Origin: Mobilitalea sibirica
GTDB taxonomy: Bacteria; Bacillota; Clostridia; Lachnospirales; Lachnospiraceae
Assembly (NCBI RefSeq): GCF_015999265.1
Contig: NZ_JAEAGR010000013.1
Coordinates: 1 to 64,000, forward strand
Direction: 5' to 3'
DNA: 64,000 nt
Shown here in pieces: positions 27,544 through 36,294 of this stretch. The notes under the pieces were generated by a model, which saw nothing but the letters and a program-made list of their open reading frames with translations, was not told where the DNA came from and ran no database searches. The translations under genes and the position numbers were made by a program. Each line of letters starts with the position of its first letter. Positions within the stretch are counted from its first letter, which is position 1.

Positions 27544-29607
27544 TTAAACTATCAACGTTATAAACTGTGCGCCACTTGAATTAATTTGAACCTTATATTT
27601 TCGGCTGTCTGTTGCGGACATAATATCCATAAATTCACCCTTGATTTTAGCACCTTTCGCTTCTGTTCTTGTTGTTGCGCTTAATGCTGTTGCAAGTGTG
27701 TCGTATAATAATATATCTCCTCCTATTATTTTAAGGTTTCCGATAGTGTTTAATAATAAACCTCTTTGCGCCGTGTTGTTGTTGTAATTCTCTAAGTACA
27801 AATATGCTATGCCTTTAAATACCTCTTGTGCATTACCACCATCTGCGGTGTTATATGATAGATTTTTTACGAAAACATTATCTGCATTAGCAATAAAAAT
27901 ACTGTTATAGTATTTTGGTATAATAAAGTTATCCATAATGATATTATTAATCTTCTGTGTTATGCCGCCAACAGCGTTTTGATATATAATGTTTGCCAAC
28001 ACTTTACTTTCACTATCGTTAATTTTTAGAGTGTTGATTATGTCAGAAATATAATGATAAAAATCTTTACATCGTGTAAAGGATATCTTATCAATTTCAG
28101 CAATCTTAACCCCAGATGATAAAGAGTTTACTTCTGTTTTTAAATAAAAGTTTTTGCAATCTTGAAAAACTATTGAGCCAACGTACTTTCTAGTTGGACA
28201 TACAACTTGATAATTATCAACTAATAATATTTGCTTTTTCCCAAAGTCGCAATTTTCAAATAAATAATTTGCATATCTGCCACTTTCAGAAAGAGCAATT
28301 CTTGACTCATGAGTGCTTATTTCTCCAACTAGATTAGTAAAATTTCTCATAGTTGTATTGTTTGTCACATTGAAACCGTATGCCTTGCAGTTATTAATGA
28401 TTATATCATAGGCATTTTCGTGACCGCCAATTCCCAAGCTCCACACTTCGGATTTATAGACACCGCCATTAATATGTATACCAAAATTAACCTCCCATCC
28501 ACCCCATGTTATTCCGTGTTGTCCGCTATTGGTTTGAGCGTTGTTAATATTGATATCCGTACAACTGTTTATCAGAATTCCGTATCCATCCCATGCATCA
28601 GATGTCGTGTTTTTCGCATGTCCAGTAATTGGAAGATTTAGTGTCGTATGAACACATCTTTCAACCACTATATTGTTTTGAAAATTGTCAGTTTTAACAT
28701 TGCTTACCTCTATATTTTTGCCGTATTTTATAGTAAGCCCACTTACTGAAGTCGAAAGAAGTTGCTGTCCTTTTATTTCTCCGGCATTTTCAATTTTTGT
28801 AGTAATAGGTGAATAAATTTTAACGGTAATAGATGCTGCGGTCATATCAAAAGGAAATACTAAATCAAAGTAAACCGTATTGCCATTTATTTTTGTAATT
28901 ATAGCATTTCCGCCTTTATAATAGTACGCTCTTGATGTGTCATAAAGCTCAGTAGATATTACATTAATCAAGTCGCCTACCTCGATACCTGCAACACTAT
29001 CTAATAATAAAGAGTTTTTACTTGTAGCCTCAACATAATCCGATGTTACGGCATGAGTAGATTTTAGCGTACCACTTAATGTAATTCCGTTGGAACCACT
29101 ACATAGTATAGTTGACCCATTGAAATCTATATTAATAGATTTTGTAATATTAACATCATCTATCAAATAAGTATCTTGGGGAAATATTAGTTTTTTGCCC
29201 TCTGGCATTGCAGCAATACATTCTAAAAACTTTTGTGTATCGTCTACTATACCTCCACCAACAACTCCAAAATCTTTTACATTGATTGCTATACCGTCTA
29301 ACTTGGATTTAACTTTGTTGTTTTCTGTATCTAATCTTTCTTTAAGAGTGCCGTATGCGTATCCGTCTGCATCCACTCTTGCCTGAGCTGCTTCAACCGA
29401 AGAGTCGCCCTGTATCACAATTTGGTTTAACTGCTCCTGCGTACTATCTGATTTTTGATTAGCTTGGTCTGCTTTTGATTTTGCTTCATTGGCTGTCTCG
29501 ATAGCCTCATTTGACTTATTTTCTGCTCTTTCTGCCTGCTCTATTGCTGCATTTATTTTAGGATAGCCCTTATTTAGACTATCATTTGGATCTAATAATA
29601 TTGCCAT
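27544..29607 (-). CDS. Tail spike with right-handed beta-helix
   Basis: Probable receptor-binding or glycan-degrading spike. In the 687-residue protein residues 15-110 form an Ala/Glu/Lys-rich coiled coil (AERAENKSNEAIETANEAK) with a GYAYGTLKERLD turn. From about 110 the sequence NVKDFGVVGGGIVDDTQKF matches the pectate-lyase_3 type start of beta-helix spikes, followed by many short Asn-rich beta rungs (DININNAQT, DIIINNCKA). No catalytic residues can be fixed. Unusually, it is between Dit and Tal rather than after Tal. Confidence 0.85.
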   Translation of the reverse strand: MAILLDPNDSLNKGYPKINAAIEQAERAENKSNEAIETANEAKSKADQANQKSDSTQEQLNQIVIQGDSSVEAAQARVDADGYAYGTLKERLDTENNKVKSKLDGIAINVKDFGVVGGGIVDDTQKFLECIAAMPEGKKLIFPQDTYLIDDVNITKSINIDFNGSTILCSGSNGITLSGTLKSTHAVTSDYVEATSKNSLLLDSVAGIEVGDLINVISTELYDTSRAYYYKGGNAIITKINGNTVYFDLVFPFDMTAASITVKIYSPITTKIENAGEIKGQQLLSTSVSGLTIKYGKNIEVSNVKTDNFQNNIVVERCVHTTLNLPITGHAKNTTSDAWDGYGILINSCTDININNAQTNSGQHGITWGGWEVNFGIHINGGVYKSEVWSLGIGGHENAYDIIINNCKAYGFNVTNNTTMRNFTNLVGEISTHESRIALSESGRYANYLFENCDFGKKQILLVDNYQVVCPTRKYVGSIVFQDCKNFYLKTEVNSLSSGVKIAEIDKISFTRCKDFYHYISDIINTLKINDSESKVLANIIYQNAVGGITQKINNIIMDNFIIPKYYNSIFIANADNVFVKNLSYNTADGGNAQEVFKGIAYLYLENYNNNTAQRGLLLNTIGNLKIIGGDILLYDTLATALSATTRTEAKGAKIKGEFMDIMSATDSRKYKVQINSSGAQFITLIV

Positions 29608-29620
29608 GCCATCACCCTTC

Positions 29621-30421
29621 CTATATGTATTTATCCCTCACCTTAATCCGCATTGTTACATTGATATTGCTTCCGGCCACCTGTACCGGATTGTTCCCCG
29701 GTAGAAGAATAAAGTCCCGGAGGCTGACTGCTCCAAACTCACTGCTGCCATTCTTCAGAACCGTATACTTTTCACAGTCTATTACCCATGATGCATTACT
29801 AAAGGCTGGTAAGTTTATTGTATATCCATTAACACTCAGACTTAAGCTTGTAGCACTTCCGGATATCTCTACTACCGGCTTTATAGCTAATCCATCTAAA
29901 TAGATATCAAGTGTCTTTGGTCCTGTAATATTAATGGTACCTGCTGATCCGGGATGTCCTAGTTTATAACTGGATTGAAATGTTATTACATCACTTCCCC
30001 AGGTTACTTCATCTGCATATACAACGGAATAAGCATAAGGATCATAAGCTGTGAATGGTAAAGCAAAGGATCCTGTACTCTTAAGTAATTCCGGTATCAT
30101 CTGTTCACTGCATTTCACCATATAATACTTATCAGGAGAATAATCAAAGACAAGCTTTATCATTCTTGGCTTACCATATACATCAACTAAAAAGGCAGCA
30201 AATTCACGAAGTCTCTGCTGCCTTATAACTCTATCTATTTCTATTAATGTTAATGGTAATGTAATAAGTCTTTCTCTTATTTCGGTACCGAACACATATA
30301 AGCCATCTTTACCCGGTATAGCCAATGATAAATTTTCAAATATTGGTGTCATTGGATGTTCATGTCCTGGCTGACAGATTAATCCGAATTCACTTAATTT
30401 CTTTCCGTCTAATATAATCAT
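29621..30421 (-). CDS. Distal tail protein (Dit)
   Basis: Forms the hexameric ring joining tail tube to baseplate hub. The 266-residue length is typical for siphovirus Dit, and LDGKKLSEFGLICQPGHEHP with RERLITLPLTLIE in the first 80 residues is the usual start of the Sipho_tail family. A galectin-like C-terminal region follows (NITGPKTLDIYLDG). It begins four bases before the tape measure stop (ATGA overlap). Confidence 0.88.
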   Translation of the reverse strand: MIILDGKKLSEFGLICQPGHEHPMTPIFENLSLAIPGKDGLYVFGTEIRERLITLPLTLIEIDRVIRQQRLREFAAFLVDVYGKPRMIKLVFDYSPDKYYMVKCSEQMIPELLKSTGSFALPFTAYDPYAYSVVYADEVTWGSDVITFQSSYKLGHPGSAGTINITGPKTLDIYLDGLAIKPVVEISGSATSLSLSVNGYTINLPAFSNASWVIDCEKYTVLKNGSSEFGAVSLRDFILLPGNNPVQVAGSNINVTMRIKVRDKYI

Positions 30422-32268
30422 GGATGTGCCACCCCGACTTTCCTTGCACCAATCTTATTTCTTGAAGCCAGTTCCCTGCTCATAGACGGTGCTAATTTTT
30501 TCGATACCTTTGTATCATCAAGATAAACGTCCTTACCTTGCTTAATTGCTTCAAGGAATTCAGGGAAATATCTGCTAAGGAAGTCTATAATCTGTAATAA
30601 TAAGTTGGTTGTTTCCTCTCCTCCCAATGCTTTTTGACTACCATTAAGAGGTGTAACCCTTGCACCGGCAGGAAGGTCTAAGAGCTCTGCTCCTGCCTCT
30701 CCGACTACTGCTCTACCTGCTTTGTATACTGTTCCACCTTTCGCAAGCTTAGGTATCTCCGGAATGTTAATTCCTTTTCCACCTACTCCCGGAACCCAAT
30801 CCGGTATCTTAAGTTTATTTAATCCCCGAATAAATCCGTTAACCAAAGATATCATTGAATTAATTGGATACTTAACCACATTGATAACACCATTCATAAT
30901 GTTACCGGCTATTTGCTTAAGTCCTTCAAATGCTTGTTTCCAGTTTCCTGTAAAGACTCCTTTGAAGAATGTTATGATACCGTTGAATACACCTTTGAGG
31001 TTATCAATCTGGCTTTTTATGTAATCTATAGCATTTCCTAAGACTGAATTAAATACTTCAGCTACGATTTTAATAACCGGGATTAAAGGCTTCAATGCCA
31101 TGTTTATCAGAGATGTCACAATGTTAACCAAGGGTGTGATTGCACTTGTAACTAATGATATTATTGGTCCTATCAAGTCTGTTATCAGCTTCAGGATTGG
31201 TCTCAATAACTCAATGACTGTTGTTAATATTGGCATGAGTGCCTTAAATATCTCTAACAGTGGCGGTAACAGGGTAGATACAAGCTCCATGATCGGAGGT
31301 AATAGCATATTAAAGAGTTCAATCAGGATCGGTAATATTGCATTAATGATTTCTGTAACTACCGGTATAATCGTAGTGAATAACTCTATCAATACCGGAA
31401 GTAATGTTTCTATTAGTTGCATGACTGGCGGTAACAGATTAGTAAATACTAGAGCAATAACCGGTGCCAACTGTTGAAATAAACTTTGTATCATCGGCAT
31501 ATTAGCTAATAGAAAATCTGCAAATGATTGAACCAAAGGCATAACCGAAGCTCCAAGATTACTCACCATAGCTCCTAATGACCTTTTTATCTGATCAACT
31601 GTATCTGTGAATTTAACACCACCATCTACCGTTTCATCAGATAAAACTAATCCTAGATCATGTGCTTGCTTTCGCATCTTATCAATGCTTCCGGCAGCTC
31701 CGTTTAGCATAGGCATCATTTCCGAACCTGCCTTACCAAATAAATCATTGGCCAATGCTGCCTTTTTTGTCTGATCTTCCATGTTTTGAAGGGCTGTCAT
31801 GGCTTCAAACATCATTGTTTCCTGATCTTTTAATTTACCTGTCCCATCATCCCATGAAACACCTAACTCATCAAACATCTTTTGAGATGTTGCACTACCA
31901 TCTTGTGCCATGCTCATTTGGTTTGTTAGTGCTTTTAATCCTGATTTAAGACTATCAACACTGGCACCCGATTGGCTCATTACAAAATCTAATTCTTGAT
32001 ATGCTGTTCTCGATATGCCAATTTTTTGAGACATTTTATCTATATTGTCTGCTGTCTTAGCTGTTTTTGTTGCTAAGCCTGTAATAGCTGTTACTCCTGC
32101 CCCTGCTGCCGTAGCAAGTCCAGCTCCCCACTTAGCAGCTGTACCTACACCTTTTACTAAGGTTGTACCTAAGCCCTGAGCTTTTTTATCGGTTTTAGCG
32201 ATACTTTCATCAGCTTTTTCATTATTTACGAATATCGACCCGACAAGTTTAAATATTTCAAGTGCCAC
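30418..32268 (-). CDS. Tail tape measure protein
   Basis: Sets tail length and is threaded through the tail tube. I start at the GTG of VALEIFKLVGS at 32268 behind GAGAAGGTGAGAAA; the resulting 616-residue protein would correspond to a tail of roughly 90 nm using about 0.15 nm per residue. It has a Gly/Ala-rich segment (about 45-75), a helical region, a striking run of eleven or so 11-residue repeats (xxPxxxxxxxx, about residues 266-386), then a Gly-rich C-terminal domain containing KAGRAVVGEAGAELLDLPAG, typical of tape measure proteins. Confidence 0.93.
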   Translation of the reverse strand: MALEIFKLVGSIFVNNEKADESIAKTDKKAQGLGTTLVKGVGTAAKWGAGLATAAGAGVTAITGLATKTAKTADNIDKMSQKIGISRTAYQELDFVMSQSGASVDSLKSGLKALTNQMSMAQDGSATSQKMFDELGVSWDDGTGKLKDQETMMFEAMTALQNMEDQTKKAALANDLFGKAGSEMMPMLNGAAGSIDKMRKQAHDLGLVLSDETVDGGVKFTDTVDQIKRSLGAMVSNLGASVMPLVQSFADFLLANMPMIQSLFQQLAPVIALVFTNLLPPVMQLIETLLPVLIELFTTIIPVVTEIINAILPILIELFNMLLPPIMELVSTLLPPLLEIFKALMPILTTVIELLRPILKLITDLIGPIISLVTSAITPLVNIVTSLINMALKPLIPVIKIVAEVFNSVLGNAIDYIKSQIDNLKGVFNGIITFFKGVFTGNWKQAFEGLKQIAGNIMNGVINVVKYPINSMISLVNGFIRGLNKLKIPDWVPGVGGKGINIPEIPKLAKGGTVYKAGRAVVGEAGAELLDLPAGARVTPLNGSQKALGGEETTNLLLQIIDFLSRYFPEFLEAIKQGKDVYLDDTKVSKKLAPSMSRELASRNKIGARKVGVAHP

Positions 32269-32272
32269 TTTC

Positions 32273-32596
32273 TCACCTTCTCTCAAATAAGGCTTCTACT
32301 TCATCTATCTCTGAAAGTATTTCAGCTGTAGAACGCATATCTATGTTTTTACCGGTAACCATGTCTTTAAATGCCTCAAAGGTAATGAAGCTTTCTTTAG
32401 TCATAAGAATGTATCTCGCTAACCACATTTGATAAAGCTTTTCATCATCCTCTTTCTGAATAGCTTTATCAATAAATGTAAGAAAGTCCATGATCTCCAT
32501 GGACATTATGTAATCTATATTGTGGTACCTTCTTAGAAGCAGCTCCTTGAGTTCTATTTCATCAAGTTTGCTGCTTTGTTGAAAAAATTCTTCCAC
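32273..32596 (-). CDS. Tail assembly chaperone gpT extension (made by -1 frameshift)
   Basis: The C-terminal part of the gpGT fusion that helps load tail tube protein on the tape measure. The frame is entered from the upstream gene by slipping at TTTTTTC (32587-32581): 0-frame TTT TTC re-pairs as TTT TTT and reading continues CAA CAA AGC. The combined product has about 205 residues. It lies in the invariant position between tail tube and tape measure genes. No separate start with a ribosome binding site exists for this frame. Confidence 0.85.
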   Translation of the reverse strand: MEEFFQQSSKLDEIELKELLLRRYHNIDYIMSMEIMDFLTFIDKAIQKEDDEKLYQMWLARYILMTKESFITFEAFKDMVTGKNIDMRSTAEILSEIDEVEALFERR

Positions 32597-32886
32597 TTCT
32601 CCGGATCAGCAACTTCCTTTAACTTTTCACACAAGTCAAAAAAGTCCATCTTTTCGACCTCATCCGGCTCACACTCGAATAAACCGGCAATGAATTCATA
32701 GATAGGCTTTTCTGCATTCTTAGAAGTGGCTTTTTCAAATACTGAGAATAACAGATCAAATCCGTTATCCCATACATCTGCTGCCTTGTCAGCTTTCTTA
32801 GCAAGTTTTTTGATATCATCCTTAATACCAATTTTATTTAAAACTCTGCAAGCAGCAAATACATCTCTTGCCTGTAAATTTCTCAT
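32554..32886 (-). CDS. Tail assembly chaperone gpG
   Basis: A 110-residue acidic chaperone binding the tape measure and tube proteins during assembly. It starts MRNLQARDVF behind GGGAGGTATTT and ends KAANLMK 6 codons after the slippery heptamer TTTTTTC. The start is typical of the family (LQARDVFAACRVLNKIG). Its ORF overlaps the gpT frame by 43 bases. Confidence 0.88.
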   Translation of the reverse strand: MRNLQARDVFAACRVLNKIGIKDDIKKLAKKADKAADVWDNGFDLLFSVFEKATSKNAEKPIYEFIAGLFECEPDEVEKMDFFDLCEKLKEVADPEKWKNFFNKAANLMK

Positions 32887-32899
32887 AAATACCTCCCAT

Positions 32900-32930
32900 A
32901 AAAAGAAAAGGAGAGTTGTCAGCTCTCCTA
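32900..32930 (-). terminator. Partial terminator after the tail tube gene
   Basis: AGGAGAG pairs with CTCTCCT around a 7-base loop, and on the minus strand it is followed by TTTTCTTTTT. It probably reduces transcription between the highly needed tube protein and the low-abundance chaperone genes. Confidence 0.75.
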
Positions 32931-32958
32931 TCTTTTAATAATATTATTTTATATTTAA

Positions 32959-33486
32959 TTAACCTGCAGGCTGTTCTACCACTTCCTGTAATCCAGTGTA
33001 CAGATCCGCCAATCTCGTAAGGATCTGTAATGTATTCATTGTTAAAGTAGCCCTTACCCCATCTATGGTAATTCTACCTTTTACAGGTCCACGGTCTCCA
33101 TCGGCTTCAATCTCTCTGTATTCAGGCTCTCTGGAGAATTTACCGCCACCTCTGGTAAGTGCTATTGGTGTATCACCAATATAGAATTTTCCTGCTCCAA
33201 GTACAATTTCTTCCTCGGCTTTTACTACGGTATCATCATATTCTACTTCCCATGGTTCATCTGTCTTTCCTGCATCCAAATCCGCCTGTGTGTAACAGGC
33301 AGTGAATACAGCTTCCGCTACTGTATCATCTTTGTCAGCAAAAGCCCATTCTGTACTACCAAGATTTATTGCTTCTTTAATAGTTATTTGAATGGCTTTG
33401 CCTGCTTTTGTCTTTCCGACCCATTTGACTAGCTTATAATCGGCATCTGTTATTCTACCTGTTCCGGTAAATTTTCTTAAGGCCAT
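32959..33486 (-). CDS. Major tail tube protein
   Basis: Polymerises into the tail tube. The 175-residue product has the size and all-beta character of siphovirus tube proteins, with IGDTPIALTRGGGKFSREPE followed by VKGRITIDGVRATLTM, landmarks of the phi13-like or Phage_TTP families. A strong ribosome binding site (AGGAGTGTGAGATT) and the downstream partial terminator fit an abundant product. It is followed by the chaperone gene. Confidence 0.85.
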   Translation of the reverse strand: MALRKFTGTGRITDADYKLVKWVGKTKAGKAIQITIKEAINLGSTEWAFADKDDTVAEAVFTACYTQADLDAGKTDEPWEVEYDDTVVKAEEEIVLGAGKFYIGDTPIALTRGGGKFSREPEYREIEADGDRGPVKGRITIDGVRATLTMNTLQILTRLADLYTGLQEVVEQPAG

Positions 33487-33490
33487 AATC

Positions 33491-33871
33491 TCACACTCCT
33501 ATATAATAATTTTGTATTAAAAACTTCAGTAGCACATGTTTTAGATTTTTGTCCGGGTCCTTCAGGTTTTTTCTATCGATCATAAAAAATGTTGGAAGCA
33601 CGAAACTATTCGGTTCATTCTTCATGTTCATATTCGCTTCTATTTCATCTGCAAGTCTTTCAACTTCTGTCCAACTATTACTTTTATCCCATATATCAAT
33701 GATTATGATGTCATCTTCTCTTGGGTATTGTTCTCTAGTTTGGCTGTCAAAGATGAATACTTGGTAGGGATACTTTGCGTTATCCTTGGCTTCGCTATAA
33801 TATGTCCTTGTACAGCTTAATTTTAATAACCGTGTTATTACTTTTCTTAGTTCTTCTGATTTATTAGCCAT
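33491..33871 (-). CDS. Tail completion / terminator protein
   Basis: A 126-residue protein by position the tail terminator (gpU or gp17-like) that caps the tail tube. I start at ATG 33871 (MANKSEELRKV) behind GAGGGTGGTGCTG rather than 18 codons upstream; the ATG overlaps the preceding gene by 8 bases. It contains YPREDDIIIIDIWDKSNSW and a following helical stretch, as in minor tail proteins from other siphophages. The family was not proved. Confidence 0.7.
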   Translation of the reverse strand: MANKSEELRKVITRLLKLSCTRTYYSEAKDNAKYPYQVFIFDSQTREQYPREDDIIIIDIWDKSNSWTEVERLADEIEANMNMKNEPNSFVLPTFFMIDRKNLKDPDKNLKHVLLKFLIQNYYIGV

Positions 33872-34313
33872 CAGCACCACCCTCATAATCATCTTCAGAT
33901 ATAAGTGATAGTGCCTCTGCTTCATCCTCTAAAGCACTAAGATACTTACTTTCAATCTTAACGATTTCTGCTATGTTATTCTCTGCCGCATTTGATAAGA
34001 GTCCAAGTCTAGTAGTTTTACTGGATCCTAATTCTTGAAACCCACCATAAAAAGCAAAAGGTTTAAGTCCGACTTGGAGCTCAAGCTGTTTTTGTTTGTA
34101 TTTCACCCAGTACTGCGTATATTTTCCCACTCTTCCTCTTTTCCTTGAAAAATGAGAATAATAGCTGTCCCTGAATTTTCTACATATAAACTTACCTACA
34201 TCTCGAAGGGCAGCTCTTGTCAGTTCTCGTATAGTGTATTGAGCTCTATCCACACTGGATGTGTATTGAACTCCTTTTTTATTAATTTTCACTACAGATT
34301 TAGGTACCGGCAT
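33864..34313 (-). CDS. HK97 gp10-like head-tail joining protein
   Basis: The 149-residue protein fits the HK97-gp10 family of tail-completion proteins: a basic N-terminal half (VKINKKGVQYTSSVDRA; RKFRDSYYSHFSRKRGRVG) and FYGGFQELGSSKTTRLG near 90-107, the family's hallmark 'F..E.G' segment. It overlaps both neighbours by a few bases, as is normal in the connector block. Confidence 0.82.
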   Translation of the reverse strand: MPVPKSVVKINKKGVQYTSSVDRAQYTIRELTRAALRDVGKFICRKFRDSYYSHFSRKRGRVGKYTQYWVKYKQKQLELQVGLKPFAFYGGFQELGSSKTTRLGLLSNAAENNIAEIVKIESKYLSALEDEAEALSLISEDDYEGGADG

Positions 34314-34632
34314 CTTTACTCACTCCCTTCGTTAAAGTGAGTTCTATGTTACCATCCTGTTTATCATAAGTTCTCAAGACCGTATACTCAATTCTGCTGC
34401 CATCCGGTCCAATCTTAACTATTTCCTCGTTACCATATTCAAATTTTCTTATCGTAAGTACTTTTTCAATCTTATATCCGTTCGCGTTTGCCTGATAAAA
34501 CTCTTGTCTTTTGGCAGACTCCTCACTGGCATATACTTTTCTTTCGATTAATGTCTCCGGAGCTTCCCCTATCTCACTGGTTTCCTCTCCGTATTGCTTT
34601 GAACATAGGTATATAGGTAAAATAAACTGCAT
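34300..34632 (-). CDS. Head-tail adaptor (head closure) protein
   Basis: A 110-residue small beta protein in the place of the SPP1 gp16-like head-closure protein. SAKRQEFYQANANGYKIEKV and the later DKQDGNIELTLTKGV resemble that family. It starts 4 bases after the connector stop and overlaps gp10 by 14 bases. Assigned by position and length more than by motif. Confidence 0.75.
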   Translation of the reverse strand: MQFILPIYLCSKQYGEETSEIGEAPETLIERKVYASEESAKRQEFYQANANGYKIEKVLTIRKFEYGNEEIVKIGPDGSRIEYTVLRTYDKQDGNIELTLTKGVSKDAGT

Positions 34633-34636
34633 TCAT

Positions 34637-34939
34637 CTACCCCCTACATATCTGCATTGCTATAATGTTAAAAGCCGGTGAAAACTTGGTTTCTCCTGCT
34701 TTGTTATTTAAGAGATCATTTACACCGATGGCTATGCAAGCAATATCTGTTTCAGTAATAACACTTTTCTGTGTCACAGGATCCGGTGTCATGTGTTTTG
34801 CACCGGCCTTTATCAGATAATTCTTTACTGCTATTGCTTTCCCTTTTATGTTACTGTTCACACCAGGATCATCGGTCACTATCCCTATTGCTTCCTTTAC
34901 CTTACTAAGTAAAGTTACATCATCCATTGCATCATCCAT
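34637..34939 (-). CDS. Head-tail connector protein (gp6-like)
   Basis: A 100-residue helical protein immediately after the capsid gene, where the DNA-packaging/connector ring protein is encoded in HK97-type phages. VTLLSKVKEAIGI at the start and DLLNNKAGETKFSPAF near 76-91 resemble the gp6 family. GGCGGTGATAAC precedes the ATG. Confidence 0.75.
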   Translation of the reverse strand: MDDAMDDVTLLSKVKEAIGIVTDDPGVNSNIKGKAIAVKNYLIKAGAKHMTPDPVTQKSVITETDIACIAIGVNDLLNNKAGETKFSPAFNIIAMQICRG

Positions 34940-34961
34940 GTTATCACCGCCTATTTATAAA

Positions 34962-34992
34962 ATCCCTTTGCCTGAATTAACAGACAAAGGGA
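34962..34992 (-). terminator. Hairpin after the major capsid gene
   Basis: ATCCCTTTG with CAAAGGGAT enclose CCTG...CAG, directly after the capsid stop at 35016. Only a modest TTTTATAAA follows on the minus strand, so it is likely an attenuating or transcript-stabilising hairpin. Confidence 0.6.
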
Positions 34993-35015
34993 TATGTATA
35001 GTTGATTAAGTCTAA

Positions 35016-36278
35016 TTAAGCCTTAGTCAAGTAAATAAGGCCTTTCGCTCCTACTAACTTGGTCCCTACTCCATCCGGAACCTCACCAATTGCCATCTTG
35101 CCATCAGCAATCATGAGTGCCTTATGGATCCACTTATTCTTATCCTCATTGTAGTACTTTTTGTAGTACATATTGAGGTTTGAATTGATGATATAATCTT
35201 CAAGGTTAATCAGAACACCAAAGACATCACCTGCTGCTGCATTATCATAACCCGGTAACTTATCAATCGTAATAACTTCTCTACCATTAAGGATCTTCTG
35301 TCCTTTTTCATTGATTTTACCAAGGCCAATCTTCTGACCGGCAGAGTCTACCATACTGTTTAAGTGCATTTCCCATGTTTGCTTATTCATGAGGTATACT
35401 TCACCATCTTCATAAGCTTCAGGGATTGCAGCTTCAGCTCTAGCCCATCCTTTTACAGAACCAACTTGAGCAGCGGTAAATGAAATTACCTGTTCAGCAG
35501 GTAATGTATACTTAGTAAATCCTAAAGGCTGACCTACACCAGTTCCTACTGCAACAGCTGTTTCAATAGCATCAATCATAGCTTTCTTTAATTGCTTCAC
35601 AACGGTAGCTTCAAATACCTGTAGCGTAACAGTTGAAGTTAATAAACCTATAGCTACCTTTGCTTCTAATACATGATAAGCAAACGAAAGTTTTGCTTCC
35701 ATCAGTGCTTTCTGTTCATCAGAAACAGCTTCTTCACTTCCTAACCATGTTGCAGTAGGTTTAATTTCTGAAATAGGGATCTGAATACCGCCCTGGAAGG
35801 AAGTCTGAGTAATTCTCTTAATGACCTTTCCTTCAATCGTAAGATCCTCAATTACTTTATTGAGAATGGTTGTAGGGATAACAGCAGTTACATCACCTAC
35901 TACGGTAAGAGCATCTGCTCTTTCCTCAGCCTGACGGAATTTCTCCGGGATAGGAGTTCCGGATACAACATAGTTACGGAATGCTTGCCGATACTCTAAG
36001 GAAGAGTAGACATCTTCATTCTCTTCTGTTTTCTTTGCACCTGTTCTGAAGGTAGCTAAAGGATTTAACTGACCCTGAGGCTCAACCTGGCCTTCACTTC
36101 TGGCTGCTGGATCTTCACTCTGGCCTACTAATTCTTTCAACATCTTAATCTCGCTGTCTAATCTTCTCTTTTCGAGTTCCAGCTTGTCCAGTTCTTCTGT
36201 ATTCTTTGCATCCCTAATCTGTGGCAGGAGGGCTGCTCTTTTCTCTTCTGCTTCTTTCAATAATTTTGCATAATCCAT
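35016..36278 (-). CDS. Major capsid protein (HK97 fold)
   Basis: Builds the icosahedral head. The 420-residue protein has an N-terminal coiled-coil scaffold (delta) domain, residues 1-50 and an acidic/Gln linker to about 100, which the neighbouring protease would remove, and then the HK97 core: VPTTILNKVIEDL-like start (here VIPTTILNKVIEDL), QTSFQGGIQIPI near 165 and EVYLMNKQTWEMH near 293. It follows the protease gene by 16 bp in the canonical order portal-protease-capsid. Confidence 0.95.
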   Translation of the reverse strand: MDYAKLLKEAEEKRAALLPQIRDAKNTEELDKLELEKRRLDSEIKMLKELVGQSEDPAARSEGQVEPQGQLNPLATFRTGAKKTEENEDVYSSLEYRQAFRNYVVSGTPIPEKFRQAEERADALTVVGDVTAVIPTTILNKVIEDLTIEGKVIKRITQTSFQGGIQIPISEIKPTATWLGSEEAVSDEQKALMEAKLSFAYHVLEAKVAIGLLTSTVTLQVFEATVVKQLKKAMIDAIETAVAVGTGVGQPLGFTKYTLPAEQVISFTAAQVGSVKGWARAEAAIPEAYEDGEVYLMNKQTWEMHLNSMVDSAGQKIGLGKINEKGQKILNGREVITIDKLPGYDNAAAGDVFGVLINLEDYIINSNLNMYYKKYYNEDKNKWIHKALMIADGKMAIGEVPDGVGTKLVGAKGLIYLTKA

Positions 36279-36294
36279 ACGATTACCATTCCTT

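Noticed and set aside
31100-31477. Rightward ORF opposite the tape measure gene
   Set aside because: Open only because the 11-residue repeats on the other strand avoid certain codons; a shadow frame.
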